Below are positions 31,561 through 39,931 of a stretch of DNA of 39,931 nt, piece after piece. How positions within the stretch are numbered: position 1 is the first letter of the stretch; each line of letters starts with the position of its first letter. Under the pieces are notes generated by a model. The model saw only the letters and a list, made by a program, of their open reading frames with translations. It was not told the DNA's origin and did not search any database. This DNA is from Chara braunii (lineage: Eukaryota > Streptophyta > Charophyceae > Charales > Characeae): positions 620,174 through 660,104 of the forward strand of contig BFEA01000360.1 of assembly GCA_003427395.1 (NCBI GenBank), read 5' to 3'. The position numbers and the translations under genes are program-made.

Positions 31561-32552
31561 GATGATGAAATCAATTAGAATTAAGTGATTTTGGAAACAC
31601 TCAAGTCCCAACGGTTGGGCGCGGCTAAACCTCACGCCACCATCAGTCCCAGATCTCAGTGACAGGACTGCGGATTCGACACTGGTCCCATAACGAGATA
31701 TCAACAGCCGCTCTTGTCTCTTCAAAACGAACCGCNNGCCTATCTCTATCGGGTACCCGTGTCCGATGGCAAGGAGGGGGCTTATGACCCTCCAAGGGGG
31801 TTGATAGGCCTCCTACCGATGCGGCCANGGGGCGCCCCTCTTTTGGGGTCCTATCGCGCGGCGCTCTGTCGGCGAAATCAAACGTAGTGCAATACACGAA
31901 GGGTCGGACTAGCCTAGGCCACTCGAAGTATTAAACAAATTTCGAAATTTGAACCGTTCGACTTACCGCGAAGTGACAGAAGGACNAATTTATTTAAAAG
32001 GGGATCAACAATATTTTTAATGATAATATAATAATAATAGCGATAACAGTAATAAAAATAGTAGTGAACTAAGTGAAGAGAAATTCATAACGCCGCAGCG
32101 GCCAAAACCGTTGAATTACCTCGAACTAAAGCCTAAGGTCCAAATCGACCACAGACCCGACGCANAGATTCCCTTCACTTTTTATTTTCTTTCCCTTTTG
32201 TTGAACTGATACCCTTGACCCATAACCTGCCAAAAGGGTGCTCGGCGCGCAGTAGAAAAGACTGCGCCAGTCTTTTCACCTTCGCGTCCTAGGGCGAGCC
32301 CGACGGCTACCACGGCCACATGCCGGTGTACAGCAGGGCGCCGAGCCTACGTGGACCAAAGGAAAGCCCTGTGGCGCACCCTTTTTGCAGAGGGCAAGCA
32401 CCTACAGGCCGGTCCTTTCCAAGGCATCACCCCGGTATCTCAGCGTTACCGCGGAGATTAGGTGACAGACTTAGCCACTGCACATCCGAAGCACCGGTAC
32501 CAATCAGGGACTTGGTGCACAAAGGAGGGTCGGGACATCGTGCCCTCCGACA

Positions 32553-32556
32553 ACGC
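32553..32556. repeat. Target site duplication of element B, right copy
   Basis: ACGC directly after the CA end of the LTR, matching 6533-6536. Confidence 0.85.
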
Positions 32557-33085
32557 CAGTAAGGACTGTGGAGTTTTGGGCTGTTGTCCTTGCATTTGGG
32601 ACTATGACTAGTGCAGAACTGTCGGCGCTGCCGCTTGAGGAACTAGCACCGGTTCCTGCGCTCATCACAGTTCCACTTGCTCTTGTCATGAGGACTGTGT
32701 TAGATTGAGAGACTGGGACTGCAGCAGGTCGAGGGTTAGGAGGACGAGGGGCAAACANTTGGGACTGTTTAAGGCTGAGTATCTCAGCCTGCCGCTCTTG
32801 GTTCCGCTGCTCCAGTGCTGTCACACGGGACTCAAGGTCTTCCAGGGTCCGCAATCGAACCAAGGCTGCTACGACAACAGCTAACCTTTCTTGGAACNGG
32901 TCAGCATTAGCTTTCGGGACCTGCAGGAGGGCCACCTGATCAGCAATGCTTGTGGCTCTGGCTGTTGCCTCTGCCTCTCTCTCCCTCTGCACGACATCGT
33001 CATAAAGCTTTTGGAAGAACGATTTCTCGTTCTCGTCCGCTGCGTCCAACATGGCCTGCCATTGGGCAGATGTGATGTCCGCCAT
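32553..33085 (-). pseudogene. Element A: gag, N-terminal part, cut by element B
   Basis: The chosen start is the ATG at 33085 (MADITSAQWQAMLDAADENE), where a helical, Gag-like sequence begins. The frame is open further upstream to 33271, but that part is low-complexity and Arg-rich. The segment is a predicted coiled coil (LEDLESRVTALEQRNQERQ) followed by a Pro- and Ser-rich linker with GASSSSGSADSS. At 32553 it stops dead at the end of element B, two bases into a codon. The other half at 6532 supplies the third base, so the frame is kept across the insertion. Two residues are unreadable because of N bases. Confidence 0.88.
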
Positions 33086-33571
33086 GCCGGAGGAAGGGGT
33101 GTTAGTAGATCTCTCAAGAGGGGTCCGCTCTCTCCTCACGTTTGGACGAACACTCCTCTTGCCCTTCCTCACACTCTCAAACAGAACACCTTCTCTCTCC
33201 CTTCTCTCTCTTCCCGCTGTCTGCGCATGTGTCTCAATACCAAACATAGATAGTTCAGATGAAAGAAACAATCAGTAAAACACACAGCGTAGAAGGTAGA
33301 ACTCCTAGCCGGAGCGGCAATTCATTTGGACTTGGAGAATGGCACGCAGCAGAATAAAAGAATAAATAAAAAAATAAAATAAAATCAAACAGAAGAGAGG
33401 ACTGACTTATCGAACGGGCCCGATCAGATTAGTTGGAGATCCCCTCTTGTCTAACCTGACAAGGTACAGGTACCACAGTAAATCAGCCGAAGAAAACTAA
33501 CTGCAGCAATGGAGATTTCGAGGGGTGCAGACGGTCGCCGAGTCAAACGCGGGGCAGTATGTGATAACATG

Positions 33572-33849
33572 CAGTAAGACCAGTCAAGATCCCCTTGAAA
33601 GGAATGCCCTTGCTAGCCGTATGTCCCCCAAGTTCAGCGCAGCAAAGAGATGCACAGGCGGCAACAGATTTGGGCCCGAAAGGTCCTGTCCCTGTCTCTT
33701 ATACACATCTAGATGTGTATAAGAGACAGCAGTAAGACCAGTCAAGATCCCCTTGAAAGGAATGCCCTTGCTAGCCGTATGTCCCCCAAGTTCAGCGCAG
33801 CAAAGAGATGCACAGGCGGCAACAGATTTGGGCCCGAAAGGTCCTGTCC
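33572..33849. other. Assembly artefact: Nextera mate-pair junction adapter in a 120-bp duplication
   Basis: 33692-33729 is the Tn5 mosaic end CTGTCTCTTATACACATCT followed directly by its reverse complement. That is the exact 38-bp circularisation junction of Nextera mate-pair libraries. The 120 bp before it (33572-33691) and the 120 bp after it (33730-33849) are the same sequence in the same direction. This is what a single 120-bp fragment closed on itself through the adapter and read around would give. The sequence was then taken into the contig. Reading frames crossing it give VSYTHLDVYKRQ, a peptide known from adapter-contaminated databases. Confidence 0.97.
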
Positions 33850-34653
33850 CGTTGGGCCTGGTCCCACTGAGTTCCGAAGGTCCCAAGTAGGTCGTGGACC
33901 AGGACCAACGAGATAGGGGTACCAAGTCAGTCCCAAACTGCCTCTACTGTACTGAAAAGGAAAAGACAACTTTCAGCAAGAACTTACCCCTACAGCCATT
34001 CATAAATGAAAAGACATTGCACCGTAGAAAGATATGTCATTTAGAACAGATACATCATCCATGCACCCATCAGGTGAGAAAGCAATCCACATGCTCACAC
34101 ACACAGCCAAGACCGCAGAGAAGAGGAAGAGAGCCCAGCACACCCCCAACAGGCCATGAAGCACCAAGCAACCTCCCACGGGCTAACCAGGTCACACGAC
34201 ACTTACCTGTGAGGCCCGGCCTCCAAAGATGGATAACGACTCACTCCCTTCTCTCATAAGTCCTCCTGACCCCTAGCTACCACTACACGAAGTGTCCTAG
34301 CATGACTAAGAGGGCCTTCCTACACCCCTGTTGCAAAGCCGGATCCCCCGTCAATGTCTGAAGACCAAAGTAGCAACTTGCAGCAATTCGATGCAGATAT
34401 GGCTGCCTCCGATCAAGTCTCCCTCTTGAGGGGAAGCCCAAAAGTCACTCAATGTCTTCTTGAAGTGCAGATTCCAGGTGCGAGTACCTCTCACTCTCTA
34501 CTCCCTCTCGCTTACTCCAATCAGCCTCCTTTGTGTCTCGCCACCCCATCCAATCACTCAAGCAACCTGGTCAGGTCTGATGTCGACCCTACATGACCTA
34601 ACCAGGTGGGGGCAGTATCCACATACCTCACTGCCCCACTTTACCCTAACTTC

Positions 34654-34708
34654 CTAACCCTAATCCTAGATTAGGTTAGCCCTAACCTAATTCGGAATTA
34701 GGTTTAGG
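34654..34708. repeat. Telomere-like palindrome pair in the leader of element A
   Basis: CTAACCCTAATC is followed by GATTAGGTTAG (34654-34679). CCTAACCTAATTC is followed by GAATTAGGTTTAGG (34681-34708). Both are near-perfect inverted repeats built from CCCTAA-like units. There is no tandem array, so this is not a telomere. It lies 32 bases from the PBS and would form two stems in the RNA. Confidence 0.65.
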
Positions 34709-34739
34709 ATGACTAACACTCTCGCCAGCAAGTAAGTCC

Positions 34740-34751
34740 GCTCCGATACCA
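34740..34751 (-). other. Primer-binding site of element A (initiator tRNA-Met)
   Basis: TGGTATCGGAGC on the element's strand, two bases after the 5' LTR. It differs at one base from the standard initiator-Met primer-binding site TGGTATCAGAGC. Confidence 0.88.
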
Positions 34752-34753
34752 AT

Positions 34754-36199
34754 TGTTACGATCCTGGTCATTTCCCAAGTGCAAATTCACAATGAAAGAC
34801 AATGCCACCCAATTGCGAAAGAAATGAAAGCACTTGCAAGAGATAAAGACCGGAGGAGAGAGAAAGAAGAAGAAGAAGAAGAAGAAGAAGAAGAAGAAGA
34901 AGAAGAAGAAGATGTGCACCAGCAAGACCAATGACAATTCCCCCCTTCTCTCTCCACCTTCCTCCTCCTCCTTCACTTCGCCAATCTTATTCTTCTCCCA
35001 ACAATAATAATAACAATGAATGGATGAACCAGAATCAATATCCGAAGTTCCCTCTTACTGCTGACTCAACTCAACAACAACAACAACAACAACAAGCCCA
35101 CCATAGCTATGGCTTCCCTCCTTCAGCCTCCTCTCTCATGCATAGGCTATGGCGGGACTAATTAGGGCCCTGCCCTCCTGTCAAAAGACAACCCAAAGCA
35201 GCTATGGTGCTGCGCTGATGTCCAAAGGACAACCCAGAGCAGCTATGGTGCTGCGCTGATGTCTAAAGGACAACCCAGAGCAGCTATGCCACTGCTGACT
35301 GGTCCGCCATGCCCGACTCTGCCTCGAGCTTCCTTGGTGCAGCACTACCCCAACTGGGGCCTTCCAGATGCAGCGCCCAACAAGGTGATGAAGATGGTGT
35401 CTACCATAGCCAGGTAAGTGCCTTGCCACTCTCCTACTTCACCCCCTTCTTCCTCCTCCTCAAGCTGGACTGCTCGCCATAGCCAGGCTGAACTCCAGCT
35501 GCCAATCACCTCCAAGCAGCGCTGTACCAGTCCAGCGCTGTGCTCCAGCAGCATGTCGCCAATCCTTGCATACCGCAAATGAGAAGGAGCTACTTGCTCC
35601 TCCGAAAGATATAGCGGCCTACTGGCCTCCTGGGCGGTGACTTCCTAGGCCGAGCGGCCTCCCAGCAACCGGTACCCCCTCCCTTTCGGAGGGAAACATC
35701 ATTGCAGGCTCTGCTAACCTCCGGACAGGCCCTAGACCCGGGCTACTTGGACTGGTACCGGCCTACCTCTAACCTACCGCTANNGGGCCNCTAAAAATGC
35801 CAACTTTTTGTCTTCTTCTGCTCGGCCTCCAGTACCCGACACTTCTACCACTACTTCAGTGGTACCGGCCTACCTGCTACTTGAGTGTTTTTCCCCTCTG
35901 CTCTAAGTGCCGTGGGCCTACCCCCGCTACTCGAGTGTTTTCCCCCTGCAACCCTTCACAGTCACGGCCACAGGTAAGTACCGGCCGTGCGGGGCCTTGC
36001 AACCAACAAGTACCCTTGCGGGTCACACACACACTCAACCGACAAGCACTCAGACAGGAATGCAAACCAGCAAGCACGCACACACACACAGACATGGAAA
36101 TCACAGCAGAATGCGGGAATTTCAGCAAGGCATTCATTCCAGCCGCAAATCCCAGAAATCAGCAGTGTTCTCAGTCTGTGTTTTTGGCGGGTCATTACA
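34754..36199 (-). mobile_element. 5' LTR of element A
   Basis: 1446 bp, collinear with 161-1599 and a few percent different by eye. It starts TGTTACGATCC and ends GTCATTACA on the plus strand. It carries the same (AAG)n, (CAA)n and 41-bp repeats. N bases at 35783-35790 hide part of a variable block. Confidence 0.93.
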
Positions 36200-36213
36200 C
36201 AGCAATGTTCTAA

Positions 36214-36288
36214 AAGAAGAAGAAGAAGAAGAAGAAGAAGAAGAAGAAGAAGAAGAAGAAGAAGAAGAAGAAGAAGAAGAAGAAGAAG
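36214..36288. repeat. (AAG)n microsatellite, right flank of element A
   Basis: About 25 AAG-type triplets starting fourteen bases outside the 5' LTR of element A. With the run at 31-93 it suggests that A landed in or beside an AAG-rich site, or that the runs spread from the LTR's own repeat. Confidence 0.95.
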
Positions 36289-37034
36289 GTGGACGCTTTT
36301 CTCTCCCTAATCCGTTGTCGATCTCTCTCACTCACACACACTGACCAGAGGAGGATGAAAGCGGTAACCTTTCTTGCATACCGCAACGAAGGAAGCTTGC
36401 TGAGAAAGAATGTCGTCGGTGTGTTGCTGAAGACCCTCCACATCAGAACCAGGTGAGTGGACTCCTCCACCTCACCTCAGCTGCATCAAGCTCTAAGTTC
36501 CACCCCGTGTCCCCCACCCTGTCCACACTCTTCTCACCTCCCCAGGCAACTTGGCTGCCCGCACTCACGGCCGCTTCCAATGCCACCGGAGATGAATGAG
36601 AAGAGTGTGGGCAAGCACACTCTTTTATCTCCCGCCGACTGAGGAAAAGGCAGCGTCGGGGGTCGGTGGCCTCCCAGGCCGTGCCCCGATCGGCCGACCA
36701 CCCCGGTACTGGCGAGAGGGGCCGTAAATGGGTCGTTGGGGTGCGGATCGCCGCCGTGCAAAAATGCGGCAGGCCGACAACCGTCGATCAGTTGGCGGGT
36801 CGGCGCCCGACCACTCGAGGGCCGCCAGCTGTTGGCAGGTCCAACACTGTTATCCACTCAATTCGACCTTCCCCGCTTTGACTGCCAGAAAACGTCTGGG
36901 CTCGCCAAAATCTATCAGTCTCAGTCTGTACGTAATGGTGGTTTCAATGTGACATTGTCCAAAGTCCAGCATTTTCATATTTTTTCAAATGAATCAATGA
37001 GGCATTCTACTTTAAGGATAGAATTTAAGAAATA
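36289..37034. other. Unassigned GC-rich interval
   Basis: No reading frame or RNA gene is convincing. The part 36640-36840 is GC-rich with short inverted blocks such as GGTCGG and CCGACC. It separates two A-type LTRs of opposite orientation. Confidence 0.5.
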
Positions 37035-38148
37035 TGTAAGGACCTGCAAAACAAGGACTGAGACACACAGCTGATTTCTGAGTTTTGCCAATGGAATGTA
37101 TGCCTTGCTGAGTTTTCCGCTTGTTTCTTAGTTTTCTGAGTCTGTGTATCTGTGTGTCTGCATGCCTATCTGAGTGCTTGGCGGCTTGAGTGTGTGTGTG
37201 ACCCGCAAGGGTACTTGTTCGTTCGGGAGGCCCAAAGGGCTGGTACCTAGCTGTGACAGCGACTTTGAGGGTAGCAGTGGGGAAAACACTCAAGTGGCGG
37301 GAGTAGGCCCTCGACACACTTAGAGCAAGATAAAACACTCAAGTAGCAGGTAAGCCGGTACCACACCGAGTAATGGTAGATCTTCCAGGTACTCGAGGCC
37401 AAGCAGAAGAAGACAAAAGTTGGCATTTTTAGAGGCCCAGTAGTTGTAGGCTAGGTCTAGTCAGGTACCAGTCCAAGTAGTCTGAGTCTAGGGCCTCTAC
37501 GGGCAATATTAGAGCCTGCAATGACGTGTCCCTCCAGAAAGGAGAAGGTACCGGTTGCTTGGAGGCCGCATGGCCTGGAAGTCACCGCCCAAGAGGCAAG
37601 AAGGCCGCTATATCTCCAGGAGGAGCGAAATTCTCCTCCTCATTTGCAGCATGCGAGTTTGGAAGTCACGCGGCTGCAGCGGTGGAGGAGCAGTTGTAGT
37701 GCGCAGCGCTGTGTGGGGAAGAGGAGCGCCCAGCTCCCCACCGTGGGTATGGTGGCGGAGCTCAGGCTGGAGGAGGAAGAAGAGGACTAGCAAGGGGGAG
37801 TGCTAGAGGTGCTTAGCTGGCTATGGTGGACGCCATCTTCATCACCTTGGTGGGCGCTGCATCTGGAAGGCCCCATTGGGGGTAGAGCTGCATCAAGAAG
37901 CTTTGAGGCAGAGTCAGGCAAGGCGGCCTGAGCAGGAGCAGCCATAGCTGCTTTGAGGTGTCTTTTACATGTCAGGGCAAGGCCCTAGTAGCCCGCCATA
38001 GCCTCGGCCTTCATGAAGAGGAAGGACGAGGGTAGCCATGGCTATGGTGGACCTCGTGTTGTGCATGCAGTAGAAAAGGGATTCGGACATTGATTCTGGT
38101 TTGGTCATTCATCATTATTATTATTATTCATTGTTTGAAGGAGAGGGT
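37035..38148 (+). mobile_element. Diverged, truncated LTR of the A family, opposite orientation
   Basis: Starts TGTAAGGACCTGCAAAACAAGG, matching the sense start of the A LTR. Collinear landmarks follow: CTGATTTCTGAG, GACCCGCAAGGGTACTTGTT, AACACTCAAGTAGCAGG, AAGAAGACAAAAGTTGGCAT, GAGCCTGCAATGA and CGCTATATCTCC. Similarity fades out near TTATTATTATTATTCATTG at about 38130-38148, so the last few hundred bases of the LTR are missing or unrelated. It is much more diverged than the two LTRs of element A are from each other. No PBS or internal region could be found after it, so it is probably a solo or truncated relic. Confidence 0.85.
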
Positions 38149-39692
38149 GTGAGGATTGAGCCCTCAAGAAGGGGCCTTGCCATGATGTACATGTTCTGGG
38201 CTAAGGCCCCAGCAAGCCTCGTGCCCGCCCTAAGTGAAGGCGGGCCAGCAAATCAACAAGAGCCCTCTGTGCAAACATTTCATGAAGTGGGGTCCATACA
38301 GTTGCAGCACGGCAGTTGGTTGGAGGGCACCGAGTCTCGGATCTCTGCAAATGTGGGAATCCCAGGGCCCCTGAGTTAGTTAGGCCCTGGGCACTTGAAC
38401 GTGAGGCCGACAATGCATGCTGGGTATAGAGGCCGAAAATGCCAAAGGGAAATCGGCCCACTACCTGAATCTGGCCGCAGGCCTTGACGAAAGAGGTGCA
38501 ACTGCATCCCCCGGGCCTCAACTGCATCGGGCCTGGGTTCAGGCACTGGGGCCCAGACGCAGGCTGAAGGGAGGCCGCCCACACGCAACACTGGCATATA
38601 GGGAAGCAGGGCAAGTGGGGAGGGATCTTGGCCATTGCGGGCAATGCCGGCACACTGCGCTAATGCGAGCTGCTGCGCTGTGCTAGGCTGAGGTGCGAGA
38701 CAGGCAGGCGCTAGGCGGTAGGGCGCTGCCTGTACACAGGGCGCTGGCGGCCATAGCCGGGCTGCCTGAGGGCGCAGGGGAGGTGGGGGCGAAGGTGGTT
38801 CTTCGGAGGTGAAGGGCGCTGTGTGGGATAACAAGGAAAAACGACGAACCTATACCACCACGTCCGTTGAGGAACAGCCTGGGAATGGATGTACACCACC
38901 GGAAGGCTGGAGGAAGGGAGGAAAGGTTGACTCAGAGGATGTTAGAGTAAGGATACAAGGAAGACAGGCTCCCATACCGCTCAAAGGAAACAGATACACA
39001 GTCCTAAATCCCAACCCAGAAGGGACAGTGAGGTCCGCCGGCTGAGGGGTTAGGGTTTAGGTTTTTGCAGTGTTCAAAAGAAGGGGGACGGCTTAATGGA
39101 ATAGGGGAGACCTTGACTCATGGGCAGGGCTGATGAGGGGAAAAGCACATGCAAGCAGAAATAATGGGCGAGTTTTTTTCTAGGTGACATAGCACTATCT
39201 GCTAGAGCTGGTTTTTCAGGTCTGAGTGGAAAGAGTGAGTCATGGCAAGCTGACAGTCAATCCTCCACCAACGGTGGAGTAATCAATGCTGTTCAGGGGT
39301 CCTTCGGCCAAATGGGAGGAAGCATGAGTTTCTGCTGTAATGTAATGCTTTTTTCTGACTTGCCGGTGGAATAGGAACCGGACTGACGCTCCCCAGAATA
39401 GAAGGAGCCAGGACCATAAGGCCCTGTTTTTTTTTTTTTAAGGAAAAAGAAAAAGAAACAAAAAAGAAGGAAAAAGGAAAGAAAGTGATGTCAGCATGGC
39501 GTTACATGCACTGTACCTTTCGCATGGTCCGATAGATAGTCCGCTGCCCAATAATAGGATTTTGCGAGGGTAAGTGGGTTGTTTCTAAAACTAGGCTTCC
39601 TCTCTTTTTTTGAGCCTACTTGTTCGTAGCCTGCTTCCCTGTTCTCTTTCATTTTCCTTTACTTTTGTCCTCGGCCCTAAATCCATCCTGTT

Positions 39693-39696
<4 letters not shown>
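38149..39696. other. Unassigned sequence
   Basis: No family recognised. GC-rich to about 38800, with overlapping frames on both strands that look like composition effects. One plus-strand frame at 38809-39045 (NRYTVLNPNPEGTVRSAG) could be a transposon fragment, but I cannot support it. A T-run and an A-rich stretch lie at about 39428-39485. Confidence 0.4.

Positions 39697-39777
<81 letters not shown>
39697..39777. repeat. (GT)n microsatellite
   Basis: An uninterrupted run of 40 GT dinucleotides. The Cys-Val reading frames across it are repeat artefacts. Confidence 0.97.
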
Positions 39778-39780
<3 letters not shown>

Positions 39781-39931
39781 AAGCTTCCCCCACAACAACC
39801 CCTATTCCAACCAGATGAGTAGAACCGGACTGAGTCCGCCCAAACAGGCAGCACGAATCATAATAGAACCATTTTGAACCGTGTTTAGCTAGGGTTTCTT
39901 TGGGGCAACAGCTCCTCTTTCACTTTGCCTC

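Larger units (their letters stand above)
6537..32552 (-). mobile_element. Element B: giant (26 kb) Ty3/gypsy retrotransposon with 7-kb LTRs
   Basis: Terminal direct repeats of 7048 bp (6537-13584) and 7084 bp (25469-32552) start TGTCGCA and end CCGACA on the plus strand. On the element's own strand (minus) the order is 5' LTR, tRNA-Asp PBS (25447-25464), a chain of accessory ORFs (25265-23613), leader, gag-protease, RT, RNase H, integrase, a repeat-rich tail with an opposite-strand ORF, a purine-rich tract (13585-13603), 3' LTR. It inserted into gag of element A with an ACGC duplication. More than half of its length is LTR. Pol is broken by stops and frameshifts. Extra ORFs and an antisense ORF recall plant Tat/Ogre elements, but the RT motif set differs from those, so I treat the similarity as architectural. 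Confidence 0.93.
25469..32552 (-). mobile_element. 5' LTR of element B (7084 bp)
   Basis: Partner of 6537-13584. Read on the element's strand, it starts TGTCGGAGGGCACG at 32552. A TATA-like element follows about 1 kb in (31551-31560), then ORF a (31297-30770), ORF b (27609-27367) and domain ORF c (26603-26055). It ends TGCGACA at 25469, directly before the PBS. If the TATA box is used, R-U5 would be about 6 kb long. A longer (TA)n run and a roughly 90-bp insert near 29169-29258 are specific to this copy. Scattered N bases suggest that reads from several copies were mixed. About 28210-30760 and 31570-32550 hold no gene I can support. Confidence 0.93.
33086..34739 (-). other. Leader of element A (contains an assembly artefact)
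   Basis: About 1.65 kb between PBS and gag with no convincing ORF. It holds the adapter-containing duplication at 33572-33849, an A-rich stretch near 33355-33385 and a pair of CCCTAA-like palindromes at 34654-34708. The true leader is 158 bases shorter than it appears here. Confidence 0.6.
161..36199 (-). mobile_element. Element A: Ty3/gypsy chromovirus-like LTR retrotransposon, interrupted by element B
   Basis: Two direct repeats of about 1.44 kb (161-1599 and 34754-36199) with TG...CA ends bound the element. Read on the minus strand, the order is 5' LTR, initiator tRNA-Met PBS (34740-34751), leader, gag N-terminal part, [element B], gag C-terminal part with a CCHC knuckle, protease, RT, RNase H, integrase, chromodomain remnant, polypurine tract, 3' LTR. 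Without the 26-kb insert the element is about 10.0 kb. A possible imperfect 4-bp target duplication is CAGT (157-160) against CAGC (36200-36203). Pol has at least five frameshifts and four in-frame stops, so this copy is defective. RT-RNase H-IN order places it in Ty3/gypsy; the chromodomain and the tRNA-iMet PBS point to a chromovirus. Confidence 0.93.

Noticed and set aside
33584-33925. ORFs around the 38-bp perfect palindrome, at first sight a transposon end or terminator
   Set aside because: The palindrome is the Nextera junction adapter, and the repeat on both sides is its by-product.
34640-34710. Telomere or interstitial telomere array
   Set aside because: There are only a few imperfect units in inverted arrangement and no tandem array.
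36210-36470. Long poly-Phe, poly-Ser, poly-Arg and poly-Glu frames
   Set aside because: All are translations of (AAG)n; the same applies at 10-201, 101-379 and 34713-34976.
38201-38834. Overlapping minus-strand ORFs of about 150 residues
   Set aside because: GC-rich composition opens several frames at once, and no domain, start context or conservation is visible.

Overview
The window looks like eukaryotic, probably green-lineage, intergenic DNA made almost entirely of nested LTR retrotransposons. I found no host gene, rRNA or tRNA gene that I could support. Evidence for a plant or algal host is indirect: primer-binding sites matching the initiator tRNA-Met and tRNA-Asp 3' ends, CCCTAA-type repeats, ACGT-core palindromes and long microsatellites. 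The pol style reminds me of charophyte algae such as Chara, but that is a low-confidence guess.

Layout. After an (AAG)n tract comes element A, a Ty3/gypsy chromovirus-like retrotransposon on the minus strand. Its 3' LTR (161-1599) is followed by chromodomain, integrase, RNase H/RT, protease and the C-terminal part of gag (1641-6536). The rest of gag (32553-33085), the leader, an initiator-Met PBS and the 5' LTR (34754-36199) lie about 26 kb further on. Between the two halves of gag sits element B (6537-32552, 26,016 bp, also minus strand). It is flanked by a 4-bp ACGC duplication, and the gag frame is exactly consistent across the duplication.

Element B is the most interesting part. It has LTRs of about 7.05-7.08 kb (6537-13584 and 25469-32552) with TG...CA ends, a tRNA-Asp PBS four bases from the 5' LTR, and gag-protease-RT-RNase H-integrase in pieces (16523-22265). 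It also carries unusual cargo. A series of divergent copies of one unrecognised protein domain begins inside the LTR and continues between PBS and gag (23906-26603). There are further sense ORFs inside the LTR, one about 250 bp below a TATA box. An opposite-strand ORF near the 3' LTR has its own TATA box. Tandem repeats lie between that ORF and integrase.

Both elements carry several frameshifts and stop codons, so neither copy looks autonomous. Downstream of A are an (AAG)n tract, a diverged inverted copy of the A-type LTR (37035 to about 38148), unassigned sequence and a (GT)n tract. One stretch is not natural DNA: 33692-33729 is a Nextera mate-pair junction adapter flanked by a 120-bp direct duplication, that is, an assembly artefact inside the leader of element A.
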